From CBDVAK01 sp965371945 (lineage in GTDB: Bacteria; Pseudomonadota; Gammaproteobacteria; Competibacterales; JAHEDQ01): DNA of 7,264 nucleotides. The stretch spans positions 1 through 7,264 of the forward strand of contig CBDVAK010000174.1 in assembly GCA_965371945.1 (NCBI GenBank). Reading direction: 5' to 3'. The notes beneath the pieces were generated by a model, which was given only the letters and a program-made list of their open reading frames with translations, had not been told where the DNA came from and ran no database searches. Positions 1 through 6,330 of the stretch are shown in pieces. Within the stretch, counting starts at the first letter, position 1. Each line of letters begins with the position of its first letter. A program made the position numbers and the translations under genes.

Positions 1-201
1 GCCATCGGCGCCGACGACGGCACCAAGCGCGCGGCGGTCCCGTGGGCACTTGTCCGCAAGCCCGGTGCCCATGGAGCGCTCCAGATCCGCCAGCAGGCGC
101 ATAGAGCGGCTATTTAACTGCTGACGCAACGCCGAAGACGGACCAGAAGACAAGCAGGCTGGTATGTCATTTGACAGAAATCACCTAAGGGTCCAATCGC
201 G
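1..201. other. Unassigned left edge, downstream of the HEPN gene
   Basis: No gene can be supported here. On the plus strand, frame 1 stays open from the window edge to a TAA at 115-117 and could be the last 38 codons of a gene entering from the left, ending ...QQAHRAAI. On the minus strand a frame opens at an ATG at 102-100 (MRLLADLERSMG...) and runs out of the window, but it has no ribosome binding site. I recognise neither peptide, and such short open stretches are expected in GC-rich DNA. A short inverted repeat, TGTCA-TT-TGACA, lies at 165-176. It is too short and lacks the T-run needed for a convincing terminator of the HEPN gene, which ends at 202. Confidence 0.3.
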
Positions 202-687
202 TCAGGATAACGCGAAATGCTCGACGGCGTATTTTCTAGCCTTGGCAAGATTGCGCTGCAATGCCTGTATGCTGGCATACAGTTTGTTCAGGTTCTCGGC
301 GTTGACTTCCGGCTGATCCAGATACTCGTGCGTGGCGTTGTTTCGCAGATCACGCAGCCGGATCCACTCTTCCGTCGATGAAATGACGCCGAGTTTCTCC
401 AATCGATTCAGCTTGTCGAGAAAGGTTTCCGATTCCATCCAGTCCTGCCCCGCTTTCAATATCGCCGGCAGAACACGCTGGGAGATCGCGTCCTGGAGCT
501 TGCCAAAACGGAACAGCATCTGGTCCAGAGTCGCGACGTCCGTGTCGGCAAGCCGGTTATATTTCTCGGCCGTCATCGGGAACAGGCGCGCCCCGTTCCC
601 GGCCGCATAGCGCAATCGTTTCAGGTGCTGCTCACATTCGCGGAATGCCGGTTTGAGATGAAGCTCAACAACCGCATCCGGGTTCAT
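202..687 (-). CDS. HEPN-domain toxin, HepT-like RNase of a HEPN/MNT toxin-antitoxin pair
   Basis: A 161-residue, mostly helical, charged protein. Near residues 112-122 it reads RDLRNNATHEY, which holds the RX4HXY signature of HEPN toxins (Arg115, His120, Tyr122). In this family Arg and His form the RNase active site at a dimer interface. In the studied HepT/MntA pair of Shewanella oneidensis, the motif Tyr is the residue to which the partner attaches AMP groups, silencing the toxin. Both facts are family knowledge; that Tyr122 plays this role here is inference. The ATG (687-685) overlaps the TGA of the upstream nucleotidyltransferase gene as ATGA, so translation is probably coupled. All key motif residues are present and no frameshift is seen, so the gene looks intact. 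It is somewhat longer than I expect for HepT. An older name for such proteins is nucleotidyltransferase substrate-binding protein. The family call is firm; toxicity is not proven by sequence. Confidence 0.88.
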   Translation of the reverse strand: MNPDAVVELHLKPAFRECEQHLKRLRYAAGNGARLFPMTAEKYNRLADTDVATLDQMLFRFGKLQDAISQRVLPAILKAGQDWMESETFLDKLNRLEKLGVISSTEEWIRLRDLRNNATHEYLDQPEVNAENLNKLYASIQALQRNLAKARKYAVEHFALS

Positions 688-989
688 AACCGAACGCCCG
701 TCTGTCTGGCGATATCGATGATAGCAGGGTGCGAATGGCGATCGGGATAGTCGACTACGACGTCGATGCGCTGATCACCGATCCGTAACTTGAGCTTGGC
801 GAGGAAGTGTGACCGGGCTTCGAGGGCACTACTGAGATCACGCAGTTTTGTCTCGATGGACAGATCGATGTCCCCTCCCCGCCTGCTTTCGTCGGCTCTC
901 GACCCGAACAGGTACACGATCGCATCGTCACCAAAACATTCCTTCGCCAGGTTCTTGATCGCCTCGATCTGCTCTGCTGTCAGGCGCAT
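684..989 (-). CDS. MNT-domain nucleotidyltransferase, MntA-like antitoxin partner of the HEPN protein
   Basis: A 101-residue minimal nucleotidyltransferase. Residues 29-43 read GSRADESRRGGDIDL, the GS...DxD motif of the Pol beta superfamily. Gly29-Ser30 would grip the nucleotide and Asp40 and Asp42 would bind metal; RIDVVVD (74-80) supplies the usual third acidic residue (Asp76 or Asp80). Nine residues separate GS from DxD, so it is a GS-x9-DxD variant. In the described HepT/MntA system this enzyme uses ATP to AMPylate a tyrosine of the HEPN toxin, acting as an antitoxin. I chose the ATG at 989-987 because homology starts with MRLTAEQIEA; the frame is open upstream to 1244, but that extension is not protein-like and crosses the likely promoter. 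A ribosome binding site is weak (GGGGAA about 11 bases upstream). The stop overlaps the HEPN start by 4 bases, with the nucleotidyltransferase gene first. Confidence 0.88.
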   Translation of the reverse strand: MRLTAEQIEAIKNLAKECFGDDAIVYLFGSRADESRRGGDIDLSIETKLRDLSSALEARSHFLAKLKLRIGDQRIDVVVDYPDRHSHPAIIDIARQTGVRL

Positions 990-1279
990 ATCTTGATGCG
1001 TTCCCCGGAAGCCGCCGCCCGGTATCACGCGCCCGGGGATGGGAAATATTAGCATGATTCCGGTGCATGCATGGCGGTCGCTGTTCCGGTGAATACCAGG
1101 ACCACACCCACGTGATACATTGATTCGGAAAAAGGGTACCGCACGAATTGCTCGTAGAATACCGCTTGTAACCTGCCGCGGGTTCTCTGAGGCGCAAAGC
1201 ACGAAAGATGTGGAGGCGCGACGGGAGGCGATGTGTATACACACACCGAGCGGGTACCTGTTGCACCCCGCGGCCGGGC
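990..1279. other. Stretch without a supported gene between the toxin-antitoxin operon and the AEC remnant
   Basis: The several short open frames on both strands overlap each other, have no ribosome binding sites and encode peptides I do not recognise. The stretch holds the possible toxin-antitoxin promoter near 1046-1054 and a perfect 12-bp palindrome, TGTGTATACACA, at 1232-1243. It probably consists of the toxin-antitoxin leader plus decayed sequence downstream of the permease remnant. I see no tRNA, terminator or repeat array. Confidence 0.4.
1046..1054 (-). promoter_or_regulatory. Possible extended -10 promoter for the MNT-HEPN operon
   Basis: Read on the minus strand the bases are TGC-TAATAT, an extended -10 element (TGn followed by a hexamer matching TATAAT at 4 of 6 positions), 57 bases upstream of the MNT start codon. 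No good -35 box lies 16-18 bases further up, which is common for extended -10 promoters. In its place is an 8-bp palindrome, TGCATGCA (1064-1071), which could be an operator, as toxin-antitoxin operons are often autoregulated. Neither role is shown. Confidence 0.35.
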
Positions 1280-1519
1280 TCAGGGTGAGGCGAGGATCAG
1301 CAACAACCCGGACAGGGTGATCGTGGACAGCACCGTGTACACCAGCACGATGGTGGTGGCGGTGGCAATCGCCACCTGGTAACGCTGGGCGAACACGTAC
1401 ATGATGACGCCGCTCGGCAGCGCGGCGATGGAATTCACCGCTTTCGGCAGTGTGACCCCCAGCAGGTTTACCGACACACCGCTCAACAACGCGACGATCA
1501 CGGGGTTACGGTACAGCGC
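1280..1519 (-). pseudogene. Remnant of an AEC-family (auxin efflux carrier-type) permease, C-terminal part with internal deletion
   Basis: The minus-strand frame ending at TGA 1282-1280 gives about 80 residues that look like two separate pieces of an AEC transporter. The first, LEALYRNPVIVALLSGVSVN and the following LLGVTLPKAVNSI, matches the middle of the protein where the second half begins. The second, ALPSGVIMYVFAQRYQ and the hydrophobic tail up to LILASP, matches the extreme C-terminus. In full-length members roughly 70-100 residues with several membrane helices lie between these pieces; here they join directly near 1427. The N-terminal half is missing altogether. Upstream of about 1519 the same frame stays open to 1723 but is antisense to an IS91-type transposase end and is not permease-like. 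The gene is therefore truncated by that element and internally deleted, and cannot make a working carrier. Permeases of this family export or import organic acids and similar solutes, but the original substrate cannot be told. Confidence 0.72.
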
Positions 1520-1711
1520 CTCAAGCGCGTTTTTGGCATTGACATCGACACCTGTCGGGCCTGCGGCGGAGCCGTCAGGATTGTTGCCTGCATCGAAGAT
1601 CCAAAGGTGATTGAGAAGATTCTCACTCACCTCGACAAGAAGGTCACCTCCGCACAAGGTCTCCGATTCCCGCCCTGCCGAGCGCCGCAGTGGGTGGGGT
1701 AGTTCGGCGGA
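1511..1711 (+). pseudogene. C-terminal fragment of an IS91-type transposase
   Basis: The plus-strand frame from about 1511 to TAG at 1709-1711 encodes VQRLKRVFGIDIDTCRACGG, then AVRIVACIEDPKVIEKILTH and a tail with FPPCRAPQWVG. This is the typical end of many IS91-type (rolling-circle, Y2 HUH) transposases: an RLKRVF-I-I-xCxxCGG zinc-knuckle-like pair followed by VIACIEDP-VI-KIL-HL and a proline-rich tail. The N-terminal zinc region and the catalytic tyrosines are absent, because upstream of about 1511 the sequence is antisense to the permease remnant. The start given is the limit of recognisable homology, not a start codon. The fragment has no disabling change within its 67 codons but lacks a start. 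It is evidence of past mobile-element activity at this locus. The family call rests on recalled motifs, not an alignment. Confidence 0.72.
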
Positions 1712-1917
1712 ACCAGAGGCCATTCACCCGGCCTACACCATCGGCTGCGACCTAGACAGGGGCGGCAGGGTCGTCGTCGGCCTGAGGCCGGGAACTAGCC
1801 CAAAAGTCGGGCCGGCTTGCGATCATTGCGCCTGGGCGTGGGGTTCATCTCCGATGCACCCCAAGACAATGGATCTTTGACCCAGATCATGGCAGGTCCC
1901 GCTGGATAAGCTAGTCT

Positions 1918-1923
1918 TACAAT
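1918..1923 (+). promoter_or_regulatory. Candidate -10 box (TACAAT) for the exported-protein gene
   Basis: TACAAT matches TATAAT at 5 of 6 positions and would place the transcript start near 1930, leaving a leader of about 50 bases. No -35 box stands at the right distance; a TTGACC at 1877-1882 is 35 bases upstream, too far for a sigma-70 spacer. The call is weak. Confidence 0.25.
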
Positions 1924-1939
1924 TGCAGAGGGGGTCGAT

Positions 1940-1961
1940 CATCGAGCCGGGAAGCTCGATG
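1940..1961 (+). promoter_or_regulatory. 8-bp hairpin in the leader of the exported-protein gene
   Basis: CATCGAGC (1940-1947) and GCTCGATG (1954-1961) are perfect reverse complements with a 6-base loop, CGGGAA. The stem ends 6 bases before the AAGGAG ribosome binding site (1968-1973). There is no T-run, so it is not an intrinsic terminator. It could stabilise the 5' end of the message, modulate translation or be a dyad operator; sequence alone does not say which. Confidence 0.5.
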
Positions 1962-1967
1962 CTGTGA

Positions 1968-1973
1968 AAGGAG
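1968..1973 (+). promoter_or_regulatory. Strong ribosome binding site fixing the start at 1980
   Basis: AAGGAG lies 6 bases before the ATG at 1980. This near-perfect anti-16S match decides the start codon and indicates a gene that was recently functional and well translated. Confidence 0.75.
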
Positions 1974-1979
1974 AAAGCC

Positions 1980-4370
1980 ATGCGTGCTGTTCTTCTCTCG
2001 AATCAAGGCAAAGATCCGGCTGACCGAATTCTTCGCCTGCCGGCGTTTCGCATCCTGACATTGTTCATATGGACACTAGCCATAGCGGGTTGCAGTACGC
2101 CTGCCTGGGGTAGCGAACATGTCGAAACCGGCCCCGATACACAGGCGTTACGTTCACATGCCGCCATAGTTTCGGATGCGAACCGTGGGCATTTCATCCA
2201 CTCGCCTGGCGCCAACACCCCCCTCGCCTACGATGCGGAAAAAGAACCGCCCTCCGCTTTGATCGACGCCGAGTTCCAAGACGGTGATCCGGAAACCATC
2301 CACAAAAACCACCGCCCGACGCAACAGCTAGGCATTTCGTCTGATCCACCACCGCCTCCGCCCCCGAAGGATGTCTTGGAGCGAGTCCCAAAGAGGCTCT
2401 ATACGTCGCGACCAGCACGGGCTCTTGCTCCCGCAGCCGTACCCGGCATCCACCGGTTCGCGGACTCGAAGACTTTAGTCCTCATATACAGCATTTATCG
2501 CAAGAACCCGGCGGATCCGACTCCGACCGATTTCGTCACGCCGGGAGAGGTCGAGATCTTGCGCCACGAAGTTGATCTGTCCCGAACCTTTGTCTGGCGG
2601 CACAGCCACGCCAAGTTCAACTTACAAGTCACGGATTTCGTGGTGATTGACAGAGAGCTGACACTGGATCAATTCTGGGCTTTGAGTGCGGAGTCCTATT
2701 GGCTCCCATACTGGTCAGTGGATGGGCAGCACTCGGTCACACAAGACATGACAAACCTCGGGTTGATCGACGTCGGCTACGACGCGGTGATTGTGTTGTA
2801 TGCGTGGAGAAACACCGCCGGTGCTGTTGCCGCCTACGGTGGAGCCGCCTACGGTGTGGGCATTCCGGCACTAAACGGTGCGGCGTACGTGGCCATTCCT
2901 CTTGAGTGGGGGATCGAGGGCAAACACGGGGTCATTGTCCACGAATATCTGCACGTGCTCGACTCCCTGTTCGCCGCGAGCGGAGAGCCGGATTTCCCGC
3001 ATGCCGATCGACCCCGCGACTACAGCGGTGACTACAACTTCGGTTGGGAATTCAACGCCTGGATGCTCCAAACCTGGCCGCTCGACAAGTGGCTGAATAC
3101 CGGCGTGTACGCCACGATTGCCACTGCCAGAGACGCCGACGAGGACGGGCTCCCCGATCAGGGTCATGACGGCGCCGGTATCCCGCTAAGCGTCACGGAA
3201 GTATCATTTGGCAGCTCGCCCGGCGATACCGACACCGATGGCGACGGCCTCAGCGATATGCTCGAAATGGTCGCTGAGGTATTCGACAGTTCAAACCCAG
3301 TGATTGCGGACACGGACGGCGATGGACTGCCTGACGGCGAGGATGCCTATCCTTTGTTCCCGGTGAAAACCGACCGGATCCGAGGAACGCCCACCATAGA
3401 TGGGATTCTCGGCAACAACGAACATCATCCGCTTGGGACCGTCCGCGATGCCACAGGAACCGACCTGGACGGCGAAGTTTATTTCGAGTGGGACAACAAT
3501 TATCTCTACGTGTCAGCCCGCGTCGTGGACGATTACGTGGATGGATTCTTCTCCGAACCTTGGTGGAACGATCATCTGGTCGTTCGTATCGATGCGAGCA
3601 ACGACGGGTTCCAGTGGCACGGTGACGACAACCTTGAGGTGTTCATCGGTCCGAAGGGCGTGGGGGGTCAGCCATACGCCTATCCTAGGATTCTGCACGC
3701 GGACGGTACGATCGATACGACAACGATCGTGGAATCCGATCTGATCTACAGCACTCGCATCACGCCGACCGGGTACGAGCTGGAACTCGCTATCCCGGCG
3801 ATTCCCGCGATTGGGCTCACGCCGAACACAGGCTATCGCGCGGGATACAACGCCGTCTTCACGGATTTTGACAGCCTTGAATGGTCTTGGAACGATTACG
3901 ATGTGATTTCGGGAAGACACTCTCCTGCGATTGCCTTTGCGGACCTCGTGCTCACCGAGATCACCGGCACCGATGAGATTGAAATCGACATTGACTTCAG
4001 ACCCTGGACGAAACGCAACACAATCAATCCCCGCCGCAGGGGCAGAACTTGGGTAGCAATTCTAGGCGACGCGGAGTTTGATGTGACACTGGTCGATCCA
4101 AGGTCAATGCGTCTCGGACCGGAGGAAGCCCGTCCCCTCTGGTTCTGGTATTGGGACACGGACCGCAACGGTTACGCCGATTTGCTGGGGTGGTTTAAGG
4201 TCCGGAGAGCCGGAATCGAATGCGGTGATGAGACGGTTGACCTCACTGCGAACACCCTGGATGGACAGGCATTGGCGGGCACCGACAAGATCCGGACGGT
4301 TCGCTGTAGGCGGCGTCAACACAGCGATACAGCCCCTGGTCGTTCACCGGCCACACACCGCGCTCGGTGA
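1980..4370 (+). CDS. Exported multidomain protein: HExxH metallopeptidase-like region, Ca-binding type 3 repeats, CBM9-like domain, conserved C-terminal domain
   Basis: The reading frame has 796 residues. Residues 18-38 form a signal with a lipobox-like IAGC (Cys38), suggesting a lipoprotein. A low-complexity stretch with seven prolines (123-129) links to a region (about 160-380) holding GVIVHEYLHVLD, a zinc-peptidase HExxH (His321, Glu322, His325); Asp328, His341 or Asp343 could be the third ligand. I cannot name the peptidase family. Three Asp-rich loops (385-393, 416-426, 444-455, such as DTDGDGLPD) resemble thrombospondin type 3 or EF-hand-like calcium sites. Residues about 466-658, starting TPTIDGILGNNEH, look like a CBM9/DOMON-type beta-sandwich that usually binds sugars. 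Residues about 667-776 (IDIDF-P...NTINPRRRGRTWVAILG ... GTDKIRTVRC) match a domain common at the end of bacterial secreted proteins. The natural protein probably ended near residue 776; the last 20 residues are antisense to the M1 gene and look like read-through. It probably acts at the cell surface, binding or cutting an extracellular polymer. Confidence 0.82.
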   Translation: MRAVLLSNQGKDPADRILRLPAFRILTLFIWTLAIAGCSTPAWGSEHVETGPDTQALRSHAAIVSDANRGHFIHSPGANTPLAYDAEKEPPSALIDAEFQDGDPETIHKNHRPTQQLGISSDPPPPPPPKDVLERVPKRLYTSRPARALAPAAVPGIHRFADSKTLVLIYSIYRKNPADPTPTDFVTPGEVEILRHEVDLSRTFVWRHSHAKFNLQVTDFVVIDRELTLDQFWALSAESYWLPYWSVDGQHSVTQDMTNLGLIDVGYDAVIVLYAWRNTAGAVAAYGGAAYGVGIPALNGAAYVAIPLEWGIEGKHGVIVHEYLHVLDSLFAASGEPDFPHADRPRDYSGDYNFGWEFNAWMLQTWPLDKWLNTGVYATIATARDADEDGLPDQGHDGAGIPLSVTEVSFGSSPGDTDTDGDGLSDMLEMVAEVFDSSNPVIADTDGDGLPDGEDAYPLFPVKTDRIRGTPTIDGILGNNEHHPLGTVRDATGTDLDGEVYFEWDNNYLYVSARVVDDYVDGFFSEPWWNDHLVVRIDASNDGFQWHGDDNLEVFIGPKGVGGQPYAYPRILHADGTIDTTTIVESDLIYSTRITPTGYELELAIPAIPAIGLTPNTGYRAGYNAVFTDFDSLEWSWNDYDVISGRHSPAIAFADLVLTEITGTDEIEIDIDFRPWTKRNTINPRRRGRTWVAILGDAEFDVTLVDPRSMRLGPEEARPLWFWYWDTDRNGYADLLGWFKVRRAGIECGDETVDLTANTLDGQALAGTDKIRTVRCRRRQHSDTAPGRSPATHRAR

Positions 4371-6330
4371 CGCGGGTCCCGGAGAAACGCAGATAACTCT
4401 GGCGAGCGTAGTGCGGCAGGGGCCGCAGCAAGGCATCGAGTGCCTCCAAGTCGGCTACGCTGATCACCACGAAGCGCTGCTGAGCCTCGGTACGCCCGGC
4501 CCAGACCCGGGCCGTTCCGCCAGTGCCCGGCAGCGCCGGTTCCGCACCCAGGGACAACTGCCGCAGCGCTTCCCACAAGCGCGTATCCGATGCCACCAGC
4601 AGCAGGGGTCGTCCATCGGCATCGGTAACCCCGATGTCTTCACAGGATACCGGGGTATCCATCAGCCGGTCGGCCAGCGCTTGCGCCCTGATCCCGGCTT
4701 CCGGGCCGTCCAAAGCCAACACGCAGCGAGCATCCGCGCGCAGGGTCAGATCCCGTAACACCGCAGGCACCTCACCCGGCGACAAGCGTCTGAACAGGTC
4801 GTAGTCGGGGTCGACCCGTACCGACAACACCTCGCTGTCCGCCGACAATGTCGCCTCGGAGTAAAGCTCCGCAAGCGGTTGCCGCAGGCGGAGCTCACCG
4901 TTCCCGGTTTGCAACAACACTGGCACCTGCAGCGCGTAGGCCGGCTTCAATTGTGCCAGAACCAAGCGCACTCCACCCGGGGCCGGGTCTGCAGCCAGAA
5001 TCCGCAACCGCGGTGCTCCCGGACGCTGCAGCCATTGTTCGAAGAACTCTTGAAGATCCCGCCCCGAGGCGGTTTCAAATGCCTGTTGCAGATCACTCCA
5101 GGCCGCCGTCTGGAAGCGTTTCGACTGCCACAGTTGGCGCAAACCCTCGCGAAAGTCACGCTCCCCCAGCCACTGGCGCAACATATGAAACACAAAGGCC
5201 GATTTGCCGTAGCCGATGACCTGCTGGGCATCGTGAAAGCGGGCGGTGAATGCCGTCAGCGGCTGTTCCCGGGCTACCGGCAGGGCCGCATAGTCGCGCA
5301 GCCAGGCCAGCCGCATCTGCCGGGCCACCTCGGGACCCTGCTGCTCGGCCAGCGCGTGATCGGCCAGATAGGTGGTGAGGCCTTCCGACCAGTTGCCATG
5401 GCGATAGTCGACGTAGACGCCATTGCCCCACCAGTTGTGCAACACCTCATGGGCCAGCGACCGTCCACTCATGTAGGGATAGGACAGGATACGGCGACTG
5501 ATATAGGCCAGCCCGGGGAAACCGAGACCAACCGGAAACGGCGCCGAGACCATGTGGAAGTCACGATAGGGATAGGGCCCGATCAGCGCACTGTAGCGGT
5601 CGATATACGCCGCGGCAGCCTGCAGGTAGCGGTCCGCCAGCGCCTGATCCTCAGGATCGAACCAGGTCCACAGGCGCACACCGCTGTGGCTCAGTTGTCG
5701 TGATTGCCAGTGGCCGGCGAACAATGACGGACCACGCGGTGTATCGCTGGCCTCGAACACGGCCTGATAGACATCCGCATCAAGCGCACTGTCGCTGAGA
5801 GTGCCGGTGGCGACCACTCGCCAGGGGCTCGCTATCGATACCTGCAGCCGATAGCTGACCGGCCCGGCCTGGAACTCAGGCAACCAACCGCTGCCGGCAG
5901 GCAGGAAACCGCCTTCGGGTCCGAGCACGGCTCCTGACGGGCCCAGCGGCTCGTCGGTATCCCGGGCGGATGACAGCGCGCCCGCGTAGTGCAGCTCGAT
6001 CTCGCCTGCCGATACTTGCGGCAACTGCCAGGCGCCCGCCACGCGGCGCAACGTCACCGGGACCCCATCGATCAATGCCTGCTGCACGCGCAACCCTTCG
6101 GCAAGACGAAAACGATACGGCCCCCGGCCATCAAGGCGAACCCGGTCGGTCACCTCGATTCGCCCGCCATCCGGCTGCAGCACGACTTCGGCATCGTGCG
6201 TCACCTGCGCCGAAGCACCTGTGTATACGGCAGCCAGCAGCGACGCCAGCAAGGCGCGTGCACACAGACCAGCTACGATTCGATCAGACCACGGTGACTT
6301 CGAGATCGCCGACTCCGTCGATATGGCCAT
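4243..6330 (-). CDS. Exported M1-family (gluzincin) metallopeptidase lacking the GxMEN aminopeptidase motif
   Basis: Numbered from the ATG at 6330 (695 residues), it starts with a signal peptide (hydrophobic AGLCARALLASLLAAVYT, likely cut after ASA near residue 41). A beta-rich N-terminal domain follows, then HEVLHNWWGN (His294, Glu295, His298) and NWSEG (Glu316), the M1 zinc site, here with 17 rather than 18 residues between the second His and Glu. GYGKSAFVFHML provides the expected catalytic Tyr374. Where aminopeptidases have GAMEN it reads VGLGFPGLAYI, so exopeptidase specificity is doubtful. About 160 C-terminal residues form a domain I do not recognise. It probably acts in the periplasm. 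The start is uncertain: neither this ATG nor a GTG at 6363 has a good ribosome binding site. The ATG overlaps the upstream FAH gene by 47 bases, suggesting coupling. Recognisable sequence ends about 4318; the last 24 residues run antisense through the convergent exported-protein gene, so the native stop seems lost. Confidence 0.87.
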   Translation of the reverse strand: MAISTESAISKSPWSDRIVAGLCARALLASLLAAVYTGASAQVTHDAEVVLQPDGGRIEVTDRVRLDGRGPYRFRLAEGLRVQQALIDGVPVTLRRVAGAWQLPQVSAGEIELHYAGALSSARDTDEPLGPSGAVLGPEGGFLPAGSGWLPEFQAGPVSYRLQVSIASPWRVVATGTLSDSALDADVYQAVFEASDTPRGPSLFAGHWQSRQLSHSGVRLWTWFDPEDQALADRYLQAAAAYIDRYSALIGPYPYRDFHMVSAPFPVGLGFPGLAYISRRILSYPYMSGRSLAHEVLHNWWGNGVYVDYRHGNWSEGLTTYLADHALAEQQGPEVARQMRLAWLRDYAALPVAREQPLTAFTARFHDAQQVIGYGKSAFVFHMLRQWLGERDFREGLRQLWQSKRFQTAAWSDLQQAFETASGRDLQEFFEQWLQRPGAPRLRILAADPAPGGVRLVLAQLKPAYALQVPVLLQTGNGELRLRQPLAELYSEATLSADSEVLSVRVDPDYDLFRRLSPGEVPAVLRDLTLRADARCVLALDGPEAGIRAQALADRLMDTPVSCEDIGVTDADGRPLLLVASDTRLWEALRQLSLGAEPALPGTGGTARVWAGRTEAQQRFVVISVADLEALDALLRPLPHYARQSYLRFSGTRVTERGVWPVNDQGLYRCVDAAYSEPSGSCRCPPMPVHPGCSQ

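Larger units (their letters stand above)
1712..1979. other. Intergenic region after the transposase remnant, leader of the exported-protein gene
   Basis: No coding sequence is supported; the open plus-strand frame to 1880 has no protein character. The first half may be the non-coding end of the IS91-type element. I see no diagnostic terminal sequence, so its boundary is unknown. The second half carries the candidate promoter, hairpin and ribosome binding site listed separately. Confidence 0.4.

Noticed and set aside
165..176. TGTCA-TT-TGACA as terminator of the toxin-antitoxin operon
   Set aside because: A 5-bp stem with a 2-base loop and no T-run would not form a stable terminator; it may be a chance dyad.
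990..1244. The open frame upstream of the nucleotidyltransferase that would extend it to 186 residues
   Set aside because: Family homology starts at the ATG 989-987, the extra residues are not protein-like, and the extension would cover the likely promoter.
1543..1723. N-terminal part of the minus-strand frame as a real start of the AEC permease
   Set aside because: These residues are polar and antisense to the transposase end; AEC permeases begin with membrane helices, so the frame is open by chance.
4302..4333. Inverted repeats (CGCTGT/ACAGCG and GCTGTA/TACAGC) between the convergent genes as a shared terminator
   Set aside because: The stems are only 6 bp with long loops, mutually exclusive and without a T-run on either side.
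4225..4758. A 177-codon plus-strand open frame across the gene junction
   Set aside because: It overlaps both supported genes in another frame, has no ribosome binding site and no recognisable domain.
4879..5703. A 274-codon plus-strand open frame
   Set aside because: It is antisense to the M1 peptidase, whose zinc motif and signal peptide are clear; its translation looks like a GC-rich shadow with no domain.
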